Below, in pieces: positions 44,737 through 51,770 of a stretch of DNA of 64,000 bases. Where the stretch lies: the NCBI RefSeq assembly GCF_007989625.1, contig NZ_BJUK01000012.1, positions 1 to 64,000 on the forward strand. Direction: 5' to 3'. Below the pieces are notes generated by a model, which worked only from the letters and a program-made list of their open reading frames with translations, did no database searches and was not told the DNA's origin. The translations under genes and the position numbers were made by a program. The DNA is from Bisbaumannia pacifica. GTDB taxonomy: Bacteria; Pseudomonadota; Gammaproteobacteria; Pseudomonadales; Halomonadaceae. Positions within the stretch are counted from its first letter, which is position 1, and each line of letters begins with the position of its first letter.

Positions 44737-44753
44737 CCGGCCACCCAGGCCGG
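44737..44753 (-). promoter_or_regulatory. Leader hairpin upstream of the NCS1 permease
   Basis: CCGGCC-N5-GGCCGG, followed on the minus strand by TTTGT, lies about 20 bp before the ribosome site. A second palindrome, GAGCGC-N5-GCGCTC, is at 44766-44782. They may be an attenuator and an operator. Confidence 0.35.
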
Positions 44754-44867
44754 CAACGAAGGGTGGAGCGCTGCTTGCGCTCAATACAGCGCCTGGTTTT
44801 CACCCTACTCAGCAGAGGTGGACTCGGCTTGCCGGCTAGAGCCTCATGAATTGGCATTCAGGGCACC

Positions 44868-45449
44868 ATGTCATCCGAAAATTTTCTTATCGAACCCGAG
44901 ACGCCGCGCCTGCGGCTGCGCCAGTGGCGGGAGAGCGACCTGGGGCCCTTCGCCGCCCTCAATGCCGACCAGGAGGTGATGGCGCACTTCCCGGCGCCGC
45001 TGAGCCGCGCCGAGAGCGATGCCATGGCCGAGCGCATGCGTGGATTGATCGCCGAGCGGAGCTGGGGCTTCTGGGCGGTGGAGATAAAGACGGCGGCGTC
45101 CTTACCGGCGTCCTTTATCGGCTTCGTGGGACTGCATATTCCCCGGGACGACCTGCCCTTCGCGCCCTGCGTGGAGATTGGCTGGCGCCTGGCGCGGCCC
45201 CATTGGGGACACGGCTATGCCCGGGAGGCGGCCGAGGCCGCCCTGACGGTGGCCTTCGACTCGCTGGGGCTCGACGAGGTGGTCTCCTTCACCACCCTCG
45301 GCAATCGCCGCTCCCAAGCGCTGATGGCGCGGCTCGGCATGCGCCACGACGCCATCTTCGAGCACCCCGCCCTGCCCCCGGGCCACCCGCTGCGCCCTCA
45401 TTGCCTCTATCGGCTGAGCACCGCCGACTGGCGCGGCGCGCGACGCTGA
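44868..45449 (+). CDS. GNAT-family N-acetyltransferase (RimJ/RimL type)
   Basis: 193 residues. It starts with the usual ETPRLRLRQWRESD strand, has the acetyl-CoA loop region RPHWGHGYAREAAEAAL (motif A) and the later FTTLGNRRSQALMARLGM (motif B). This class acetylates protein N termini or small amines; the substrate is not assignable. The ribosome site is weak (AGGG). It is divergent from the NCS1 permease and sits just outside the lower-GC block, with the high GC typical of the rest of the window. Confidence 0.88.
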   Translation: MSSENFLIEPETPRLRLRQWRESDLGPFAALNADQEVMAHFPAPLSRAESDAMAERMRGLIAERSWGFWAVEIKTAASLPASFIGFVGLHIPRDDLPFAPCVEIGWRLARPHWGHGYAREAAEAALTVAFDSLGLDEVVSFTTLGNRRSQALMARLGMRHDAIFEHPALPPGHPLRPHCLYRLSTADWRGARR

Positions 45450-45551
45450 TCGACCCGACGCCGAAAATCTACGAGGCCCTCCATGGAGGGCCTCATAGGG
45501 AAGCGTGACGCCGGGGTAGTGCAGGGGGAGTAACGGGACAGGCGCCTGGCG

Positions 45552-45573
45552 AAACGGCCGGCTCAGGCCGCTT
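45552..45573 (-). terminator. Hairpin spanning the arfA stop codon
   Basis: On the minus strand AAGCGGCC pairs with GGCCGTTT across a 6-base loop that contains the TGA. A stem ending in TTT placed over the stop codon would yield truncated, non-stop arfA transcripts or act as an RNase III site. Confidence 0.6.
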
Positions 45574-45703
45574 GGCGAGGCGCCCGCCCCTTGCGGGAGT
45601 AGCTGCCCTTGCCCTTCTTGGGGATCTCGCGCCGCTGCTTGAACAGCGGGGTGCGTAGCGTCGCCTTGAGGGCATTATCGCGAATCTTGCCGGTCTTCTT
45701 CAT
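45563..45703 (-). CDS. arfA: Alternative ribosome-rescue factor ArfA
   Basis: Only 46 residues. It starts [16 protein letters not shown], followed by [20 protein letters not shown], which matches the ArfA core (IKDNA, LFRQR, KKGKGSY). ArfA recruits release factor 2 to ribosomes stalled on mRNAs without a stop codon when tmRNA is insufficient. AGGAG lies seven bases upstream of the ATG. A hairpin over the stop codon suggests the known autoregulation, in which a functional truncated protein accumulates only when trans-translation fails. It is shorter at the C terminus than E. coli ArfA. Confidence 0.9.
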   Translation of the reverse strand: MKKTGKIRDNALKATLRTPLFKQRREIPKKGKGSYSRKGRAPRQAA

Positions 45704-45784
45704 CGAGACACTCCTTGGATGTCACGGGAGGCGAACACCGCCTCTCGGCGCCCCCTGAGACTCTAACCGTGCCCGGGGGTTCCC

Positions 45785-46705
45785 TCACTCCTTCGTCGTC
45801 CCAGCCCTAGCCCCGGCCACTCGGCGCTGCCGCTGCGCCGCCATCCGCACCACGCTGCCCACAACGATCAAGCAGGGCGAGGGCAGCGGCTCGGCCGCCA
45901 GCCTGGCGGGCATCTCGGCCAGGGTGCCGATCAGTGCCCGCTGCTTGGGCAGGCTGGCGTTGGCCACCAACATGATCGGCCAGTCGTCGGGCAGACCGGC
46001 GCCGCGCAACCCGGCGCAGATCGCCTCGACCTTGGCCAGGCCCATATAGAACACCAGGGTCTCGTCGCGACGGGCCAGCGCCGGCCAGTCCGGCTCGCCT
46101 TCGGCACGGCACAGCTGGGCGGTGACCAGGCGCAGCTGCTGGGCATGGGCCCGGTCGGTGAGCGGAATGCCCATGCCGGCGCAGGCCGCCGAGGCGGCGG
46201 TGATACCGGGCACGATCTCGCTGGGCACCCCCGCCGCGTCGAGGGCGGCGAGCTCCTCGCCCAAGCGCCCGAAGACCCCGGGGTCGCCGCCCTTGAGGCG
46301 CACCACCGACTTGCCCTGGCTCGCCAGTTCCACCAGCAGCTCGCCGATCTCCGCCTGGGGCACGCTATGCTGGCCCCGTGCCTTGCCCACGTAGTAGCGC
46401 TCCCGGTGAGCCGGAATCAGCGCCAGCACCTCATCCCCCACCAGGCGGTCATAGACCACCGCATCGGCCTCGCCCAGCAATCGGGCGGCCCTGAGGGCCA
46501 ACAGCTCCGCCGCGCCGCTGCCGGCCCCCACCAGGTAGACGCTGCCGGGGCGACAGTCGCCACCCAAGGCCGTGCCCTTCCGCTGGTCCGCACCATCGGT
46601 CCGCCAGTAGGTCGTGTCGGCGATGCGCCGGGCCAGGCCGCGTAGCGGCGTCAGCAGGGCGTCCCATGCCAGTCGGGCCTTGCTGCTTGGGGTCAGGGTT
46701 CGCAT
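45785..46705 (-). CDS. cobA: Uroporphyrinogen-III C-methyltransferase (SUMT, CobA/NirE-like)
   Basis: 306 residues; it methylates uroporphyrinogen III to precorrin-2, on the way to the sirohaem needed by NirB. Motifs: GSVYLVGAGSGAAELLALRA (about residue 57), YDRLVG, VVRLKGGDPGVFGR and PGITAASAACAGMGIPLT. The 56 residues before the conserved core are an unusual extension. The ATG at 46705 has AGGAG upstream and overlaps the nasA stop by 13 bases, so it is coupled to nitrate reductase. No CysG oxidase/chelatase domain is fused. Confidence 0.92.
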   Translation of the reverse strand: MRTLTPSSKARLAWDALLTPLRGLARRIADTTYWRTDGADQRKGTALGGDCRPGSVYLVGAGSGAAELLALRAARLLGEADAVVYDRLVGDEVLALIPAHRERYYVGKARGQHSVPQAEIGELLVELASQGKSVVRLKGGDPGVFGRLGEELAALDAAGVPSEIVPGITAASAACAGMGIPLTDRAHAQQLRLVTAQLCRAEGEPDWPALARRDETLVFYMGLAKVEAICAGLRGAGLPDDWPIMLVANASLPKQRALIGTLAEMPARLAAEPLPSPCLIVVGSVVRMAAQRQRRVAGARAGTTKE

Positions 46706-49419
46706 GGGGCCTTCTCCTCTTCGGCATGCGTCGCGCGCTGCTCTTCGATCAGGGATTTCAACTCGGGAATGCAGCTCCCGCACTGGGTGCCGCAGGCCAG
46801 GCGGGCACCCAGCGCCTCGACGCTAGCCTCGCCGCCGCGGATCGCCGCGACGATGGCCTTCTGGCCCACCTGGTGGCAGCTGCACACCACCGGGCCGCTG
46901 TCGGCGGCGCCGTCGTCGCATCCGGCCAGTAGGCGCCGCCGGCGCTCGGGCGACAGGGCCTCGCCGCGGGCGGCCTCGGCGAGGCGCTCATCGAGCCAGG
47001 CCAGCCCCGGCAACTCCGCCGGGGGGCCCACCATCAGCCACCAACGCAGGCGACCGTCCTCAATACCGGCGGCACGCAATCGCCCGCCGGCGGGATCGTC
47101 GAGCCACAGCGCCGGGGTCACCGGCAGATGGCCCGCGAGCCAGGCCAGCCAGTCGCGATCGGCCTGCTCAGGCATGCCGGCCAGTTGCCAGCGCTGGCCA
47201 TGGGCCAAGGGGATTCGCGCCCAGTAGGCGCTCTCCATGCACCAGCCGGGCGTCGCCGGGAGGTCATCGGCGACCAGCAGGGTCGCCTCCCAGGCGACGG
47301 GAAGCGACTCGAGGGCCACGGCGCCATGTTTGGACTCGGGCTGGCCGGAGAGCGGGTCGAGGTGGGCCTCCAGCAGGCTGCCCATGCGCGCGCTCCCGCT
47401 GAAGCGGTCGCTCCAGTGCATGGGCACGAATACCTCGCCGCGGCGCTGCCCCTTGGTGAGCCGCACCCGGCCTAGGTAGTCGCCGCCGGCACCACGCAGC
47501 CGTGCCAGTTGCTGGTCGCCGACGCCCAGCGCCAGGGCGTCCTCGGGGGTGATCTCGATAAAGGGCTCGGCGCGGTGATTCATCAGCCGCGGCGCCCGGG
47601 CGGTGCGGGTCATGGTGTGCCACTGGTCGCGGATACGCCCGGTGTTGAGGCGCAGCGGCCGCGCCTCACTAAGCGCCTGCTCGGGCTCCCGGGGGCGCAC
47701 CGGGATCAGCCGGGCCCGGCCATCCGGGGTGGCGAAGCGGCCATCCTCGAAGAGCCGCGCGGTGCCCCGTGGGGCGGCGGCGGTGACCGGCCACTGGATG
47801 GGTAAGAGGGCATCAAAAGCGGCGCGATCGAGTCCCGCCAGCCCGGAGATATCGAACAGTCGCTTGCTGCTATCCGCGTTCTCGAAGCCGGAGAGCCGGG
47901 CATGCTCGTCGAAGATCTCCGCTGGATGCGCGTAATCGAAGGCCTCGCCATAGCCCAACCGCCGGGCCACCTGGGTGATGATCCACCAGTCGTGCTTCGC
48001 CTCCCCGGGCGGCGGCAGCAGGCCGCGCTGGCGGGAGATGCGCCGCTCGGAGTTGGTCACGGTGCCGTTCTTCTCCGACCAGCTCGAGGCCGGTAGCACG
48101 ATATCCGCATAGTCCAGCAGGTCGGTATCGGCCATGCACTCGGAGACGATCACCAGCGGGCACGTCTCGAGTGCCTCCCGCACCCGGTTGGCCCGGGGCA
48201 GGCTGACCGCCGGGTTGGTGGCCATGATCCATAGCGCCCGGACCTCGCCCCGCTCGATCGACTCGAAGAGTTCCACCGCCTTGTGGCCGGGCCCCTCGGG
48301 CAGGGTCGGGACCAGCGATTCGGTGGCCCAGAAGCGGGTCACCCGATCGCGGGCCCCCGGGGTGTGGTAGTCCATATGGGCGGCCAACTGGTTGGCCAGG
48401 CCACCCACCTCGCGGCCGCCCATGGCGTTGGGCTGGCCGGTGATCGAGAAGGGCCCGGCCCCGGGCAGGCCAAGCTTACCGCCGGCCAGGTGGCAATTGA
48501 TGATGGCGTTGCACTTGTCGGTGCCGCTGGAGGACTGGTTGATGCCCTGGGAGTAGAGGGTCACCACGTGCAGTTGGCTAGAGAACCAGTAGTAGAAGGT
48601 CTCCAGGCGCTCCGGGTCGAGATCGCAGTCGGCGGCGATGGCCTCCACCGAATCGTCCTCCTCCCGGGCCGCGGCCAGCGCCTCCTCGAGGCCATGGGTG
48701 TGCTTCTCCAGGTAGACCCGATCGAGCCTGCCCCGGTCGGCCATCCAGGTCAGCAGCCCATTGAAGAGGCGGGCATCGCTGCCGGGCCTGAGGCCCAGGT
48801 AGAGGTCGGCGATCTCGCAGCTGTCGGTGACCCGGGGGTCGATCACCACCACCCGCATCAGCGGATTGCGGGTCTTGGCCACCTTGAGGCGCTGGTAGAG
48901 CACCGGGTGGTTCCAGGCCAGGTTGGAGCCCACCAGCACCACCAGCTCGGCCTCCTCCAGGTCCTCGTAGCTGCAGGGCACCGCATCGGCCCCCAGGCTG
49001 CGCTTGTAGGCGGCCACCGCCGAGGCCATGCACAGCCGCGAGTTGGTATCCAGGTGGGGCGTGCCGAGGAAGCCCTTGAACAGCTTGTTGGCGACGTAAT
49101 AGTCCTCGGTGAGCAGTTGGCCGGAAAGGTAGGCCGCCACGGCGTCGGCGCCGTGCTCGCTGCGGGTCGCCGCCAGGCGCTGCGCCACGGCGGACAGTGC
49201 CGTCTCCCAGTCCACCTCGACGCCGTCGACCCGGGGCCGAGTCAATCGCCCCCGGTGGCCGAGGGTCTCGTGGAGGGCCGAGCCCTTGACGCAGAGGCGG
49301 CCATAGTTGGCCGGGTGCTCGCTGTCGCCGCTGACGCCGACGATCCGCTCGCCCGCAAGCTCCGCCACGACGCCGCAGCCGACGCCGCAGTACGGACAGG
49401 TGGTTCGCGCCTGATGCAT
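46693..49419 (-). CDS. nasA: Assimilatory nitrate reductase catalytic subunit
   Basis: 908 residues; cytoplasmic molybdoenzyme reducing nitrate to nitrite. The N-terminal [4Fe-4S] motif CPYCGVGCG (Cys8, 11, 15) and the later GRLCVKG are followed by the molybdopterin domains (GSNLAWNHPVLYQRL, YSQGINQSSSGTDKCNAI, NPAVSLPRAN). A C-terminal BFD-like [2Fe-2S] domain (VCSCHQVGQKAI, CGTQCGSC) receives electrons, probably from the FAD protein encoded at 51771. GAGG precedes the ATG. The leader has a sigma-54 promoter, an ANTAR-type hairpin and a strong stem-loop. Confidence 0.95.
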   Translation of the reverse strand: MHQARTTCPYCGVGCGVVAELAGERIVGVSGDSEHPANYGRLCVKGSALHETLGHRGRLTRPRVDGVEVDWETALSAVAQRLAATRSEHGADAVAAYLSGQLLTEDYYVANKLFKGFLGTPHLDTNSRLCMASAVAAYKRSLGADAVPCSYEDLEEAELVVLVGSNLAWNHPVLYQRLKVAKTRNPLMRVVVIDPRVTDSCEIADLYLGLRPGSDARLFNGLLTWMADRGRLDRVYLEKHTHGLEEALAAAREEDDSVEAIAADCDLDPERLETFYYWFSSQLHVVTLYSQGINQSSSGTDKCNAIINCHLAGGKLGLPGAGPFSITGQPNAMGGREVGGLANQLAAHMDYHTPGARDRVTRFWATESLVPTLPEGPGHKAVELFESIERGEVRALWIMATNPAVSLPRANRVREALETCPLVIVSECMADTDLLDYADIVLPASSWSEKNGTVTNSERRISRQRGLLPPPGEAKHDWWIITQVARRLGYGEAFDYAHPAEIFDEHARLSGFENADSSKRLFDISGLAGLDRAAFDALLPIQWPVTAAAPRGTARLFEDGRFATPDGRARLIPVRPREPEQALSEARPLRLNTGRIRDQWHTMTRTARAPRLMNHRAEPFIEITPEDALALGVGDQQLARLRGAGGDYLGRVRLTKGQRRGEVFVPMHWSDRFSGSARMGSLLEAHLDPLSGQPESKHGAVALESLPVAWEATLLVADDLPATPGWCMESAYWARIPLAHGQRWQLAGMPEQADRDWLAWLAGHLPVTPALWLDDPAGGRLRAAGIEDGRLRWWLMVGPPAELPGLAWLDERLAEAARGEALSPERRRRLLAGCDDGAADSGPVVCSCHQVGQKAIVAAIRGGEASVEALGARLACGTQCGSCIPELKSLIEEQRATHAEEEKAPCEP

Positions 49420-49435
49420 AGGGTTGCCTCTTGAA

Positions 49436-49490
49436 ACGACGATGGCGCCCTCCCTCGGCCGCTAGGCCGTGGGCAGGACGCCATCGTCGT
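49436..49490 (-). terminator. Attenuator-like stem-loop in the nasA leader
   Basis: Perfect 12-bp outer arms (49436-49447 and 49479-49490) enclose an inner GGCC/GGCC stem. On the minus strand the 3' arm is followed by TTTCAAG, a short U run, just before the ribosome site. The 5' arm overlaps a GAC[GATGGC]GTC hexaloop hairpin. Confidence 0.6.
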
Positions 49491-49515
49491 GTTCGCTGAA
49501 CTGCTGATATCGACA

Positions 49516-49531
49516 GGACCGCCATTGGTCC
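49516..49531 (-). ncRNA. ANTAR-type hexaloop hairpin in the nasA leader
   Basis: On the minus strand GGACC[AATGGC]GGTCC has a 5-bp stem and a six-base loop with A1 and G4, the bases ANTAR proteins recognise. It starts a few bases after the predicted transcription start. With the hairpin overlapping the downstream stem it forms the expected pair, although that second loop starts with G. Confidence 0.6.
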
Positions 49532-49548
49532 CGGGTTACTTCCTGGTA

Positions 49549-49564
49549 AGCAAGACGTATGCCA
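49549..49564 (-). promoter_or_regulatory. Sigma-54 promoter of nasA
   Basis: On the minus strand TGGCATACGTCTTGCT has GG and GC spaced by 10 bases, TGGCA and TTGCT boxes. Transcription would start near 49538. Confidence 0.75.
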
Positions 49565-49683
49565 TAAGACCGGAGAATCACCCTAACTATTTGACTATCC
49601 TGAGCATCTTGGCGAACCACCAGGCCCCTGGGTTACCCCGGTCGCGCCCCCACGCACCACTACAAGGCACCCATTGACGTCAC

Positions 49684-49700
49684 TGCACCCCGGCGGCGCA
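49684..49700. promoter_or_regulatory. NtrC-like dyad between nasA and nasT
   Basis: TGCACC-N5-GGCGCA matches 11 of 12 positions of the NtrC consensus dyad. It lies about 120-135 bp from the nasA and about 160 bp from the nasT -24/-12 elements. Confidence 0.55.
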
Positions 49701-49861
49701 AGCCGAGGGTGACTCATTCCCGTACGGACCATCGCCGAGCCGCCTGGAGACCGAAGCCTTCCCCGGGTTATCGCCGCCATACGCCTTCTGCAGGAGGCCC
49801 GGGGCTACCCTGGTCATTCCGGCTGCCATGCCACAGGTTTCCCTGACCCACCCCGGCCAGT

Positions 49862-49877
49862 TGGAACGCTTATTGCA
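49862..49877 (+). promoter_or_regulatory. Sigma-54 promoter of nasTS
   Basis: TGGAACGCTTATTGCA matches the TGGCACG-N4-TTGCW consensus except for one base, with GG-N10-GC spacing. Transcription would start near 49888, about 25 bp before the nasT ATG. Confidence 0.7.
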
Positions 49878-49912
49878 GGGCCAATGGACCTGATCTGCCC
49901 GCGAGTCCCGTT

Positions 49913-50512
49913 ATGTCCCCACCCACGTCCCTGAAGATATTGCTGGTCGACGACGAAGTGGTGCGCGCCGCCATGGTGGAAGAGGCCCTGACCCACGAGG
50001 GGCACCGGGTGATCTGCCGACTGACCAGCCCCGCCAGCCTCAACGAGATGGTGGCCCGCCATGCCCCCGATGTGGTGATCATCGACATGGAGTCCCCGGA
50101 CCGGGACACCCTGGACAGCATGGCGCTGCTCAATCGCGAGAACCCGCGCCCGGTGGTCTTCTTCGCCGATCAGCACGACCCGGAGACCCTCCAGGCCGCC
50201 CTCAAGGTCGGGGTCAGCGCCTACGTGGTGGATGGGCTGGTGCCCGGCCGGGTCAAGCCGATCATCGAGGTGGCCATCGCCCGCTTCGACGCCTTCCAGT
50301 CGCTGCGCCGCGAGCTGGACAAGACCCGCAACCAGCTCAGCGAACGCAAGCGCATCGAGCGTGCCAAGGGGCTGCTGATGAAACATCAGAACACCGACGA
50401 GGAGCAGGCCTACCGCATGCTGCGCAAGCTGGCCATGGATCGCGGCCAGCGTATCGCCCAGGTGGCCGACAATGTCATCGATATCCTCGAACGCCTGGAG
50501 AACGGCCTATGA
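49913..50512 (+). CDS. nasT: NasT, ANTAR-domain antiterminator for nitrate assimilation
   Basis: 199 residues. An N-terminal receiver-like domain (LLVDDEVVRAAMVEEAL, about 8-120) lacks a full set of phosphorylation landmarks. It is followed by a coiled linker and a C-terminal ANTAR RNA-binding domain (LSERKRIERAKGLLMKHQNTDEEQAYRMLRKLAMDRG, about 140-195). NasT binds paired hexaloop hairpins in leaders and prevents termination; without nitrate it is held by NasS. The stop overlaps the nasS start (ATGA). Its probable targets are visible before narK, nasA and nirB. Confidence 0.93.
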   Translation: MSPPTSLKILLVDDEVVRAAMVEEALTHEGHRVICRLTSPASLNEMVARHAPDVVIIDMESPDRDTLDSMALLNRENPRPVVFFADQHDPETLQAALKVGVSAYVVDGLVPGRVKPIIEVAIARFDAFQSLRRELDKTRNQLSERKRIERAKGLLMKHQNTDEEQAYRMLRKLAMDRGQRIAQVADNVIDILERLENGL

Positions 50513-51594
50513 CCTTCCTACCGGATGCCGAACGTCCCGACCTGACCCTGGGCTTCGTGCCGCTGCTCGATGCCGCCCTGCTGGTGATCGCCCGGGAGGC
50601 GGGCTTCTTCGCCGACCAGGGCCTGGACGTGACCCTGGCCCGCCAGAACACCTGGTCGGCCCTGCGCGACAAGGTGGCCGCCGGCCTGCTGGACGGCGCC
50701 CAGATGCTCGCCCCAATGCCGTTGGCCATGAGCCTGGGGCTGGGCCGGGCTCCCTGCGAGACCCTGGCCCCGGTGACCCTGTCCCGCAACGGCAATGCCC
50801 TGGTGCTTGCCGAACGCCTCGCCGAGGCCAGTCACGCCCACCTGGCGGTGGACCCGGCGCGCGGCGCCCGGGCCCTGGCCGCGGCCCTGCCGACGCTGCC
50901 CCGCCCGCCGCGGCTGGCCATGGTCTACCCCTACTCCTGCCAGCACTATCAGTTGCGCCACTGGCTCGACCTGGGCGGACTCGACCCGCAGCGCGACGTC
51001 GAGCTGGTGGTGCTGCCGCCGCCGCGCATGGTGGAGGCCATGGAGGCCGGCGAGATCGACGGCTTCTGCGTCGGCGAGCCCTGGGGCAGCCTGGCCCAGC
51101 ACCGCGGCGCGGGACGCATCGTCGCCACCGGCGCCCAGCTGTGGCCGGAGGCTCCGGAGAAGGTACTGGGGGTGACCCGCTCCTGGGCGCGCTGCTATCC
51201 GGCCACCCTGGCCCGCTTGATCGTTGCCCTGCAGCGGGCCGGCGACTGGCTGGCGGCGGACCCCGGCCATGCCCGCCGCACCCTGGAGTGGCTGGCCCTG
51301 CCCCCCTACCTGGATCGCTCGGTGGCCCACCTCTCGCGGCTGCCCCTCAACGAGACGCCGATTCGCCAGCGTTTGTGCGGCAGCGAGGTACTGCGCCCCG
51401 ATCCCCAGGCCGCCGCCAGCGTCGCCGAGCACCTGGATCAGGCCCTGCGCCGCGAGGGGAGGCGCCTGGACCTGGCCAGCCTGCGGGCCTGCCATGACCC
51501 CGTGCATTACGACAGGGCCCTGCACCAGGCCGGTGCAGAGGACACCGAAGGTGGCACGCCCCCGGCCCCACAGCCTGACAGCAACCCTATGTAA
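50509..51594 (+). CDS. nasS: NasS, cytoplasmic nitrate/nitrite sensor
   Basis: 361 residues related to the CmpA/NrtA nitrate-binding proteins (LTLGFVPLLDAALLVIAREAGFFADQGLDVTLAR, then DGAQMLAPMPLAMSLGLG). Unlike those transporters it has no signal peptide, as expected for a cytoplasmic sensor. It would sequester NasT and release it when nitrate or nitrite binds. It is coupled to nasT by a four-base overlap. The C-terminal tail is Pro-rich and unconserved. Confidence 0.92.
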   Translation: MTFLPDAERPDLTLGFVPLLDAALLVIAREAGFFADQGLDVTLARQNTWSALRDKVAAGLLDGAQMLAPMPLAMSLGLGRAPCETLAPVTLSRNGNALVLAERLAEASHAHLAVDPARGARALAAALPTLPRPPRLAMVYPYSCQHYQLRHWLDLGGLDPQRDVELVVLPPPRMVEAMEAGEIDGFCVGEPWGSLAQHRGAGRIVATGAQLWPEAPEKVLGVTRSWARCYPATLARLIVALQRAGDWLAADPGHARRTLEWLALPPYLDRSVAHLSRLPLNETPIRQRLCGSEVLRPDPQAAASVAEHLDQALRREGRRLDLASLRACHDPVHYDRALHQAGAEDTEGGTPPAPQPDSNPM

Positions 51595-51655
51595 TCACAT
51601 AAAAAGTCGTCTTATCCCGGCATTCTGGCCGGGTTCTTGAAAGTTCTTGATAGCA

Positions 51656-51703
51656 CGGGGCATCAACGGCGATCGCCCCGACAGGATTCACGACAACGGC
51701 GTC
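51656..51703 (+). ncRNA. ANTAR (NasT) tandem hexaloop hairpins in the nirB operon leader
   Basis: Hairpin 1: CGGGGC-ATC[AACGGC]GAT-GCCCCG (51656-51680, one bulged C). Hairpin 2: GAC[AACGGC]GTC (51692-51703), overlapping the 5' arm of the terminator that follows. Both loops are identical and have A1 and G4. This is the layout by which ANTAR proteins favour an antiterminator over a terminator. Confidence 0.75.
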
Positions 51704-51738
51704 TTCCCCTGGCCTGCGGGCCAGAGGAAGGCGCCGTT
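51695..51738 (+). terminator. Intrinsic terminator (attenuator) in the nirB operon leader
   Basis: A near-perfect stem of about 19 bp with loop TGCG, followed by CTTGGTTTTC, 32 bp upstream of the first operon start codon. Its 5' arm contains the second NasT hairpin, so the two structures exclude each other. Confidence 0.8.
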
Positions 51739-51770
51739 CTTGGTTTTCGCCACGACAGGAGACACCTCCC

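Larger units (their letters stand above)
49420..49912. other. Shared regulatory region between divergent nasA and nasT
   Basis: 493 bases without a gene. From the nasA side it holds a long stem-loop (49436-49490), a hexaloop hairpin (49516-49531) and a -24/-12 promoter on the minus strand (49549-49564). An NtrC-like dyad (49684-49700) follows, and then a -24/-12 promoter on the plus strand (49862-49877). This layout suggests one NtrC site serving two divergent sigma-54 promoters. Confidence 0.65.

Noticed and set aside
49536-49549. TTAC[CAGGAA]GTAA hairpin as first NasT hairpin of the nasA leader
   Set aside because: It overlaps the predicted promoter -12 region and start site, so it is probably not fully transcribed, and its loop begins with C.
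51550-51566. Possible sigma-54 promoter for nirB (TGGCACG followed by CGGCC)
   Set aside because: The spacing is right, but the -12 box lacks the TT, and the element lies within nasS. Readthrough from nasTS or another promoter is as likely.
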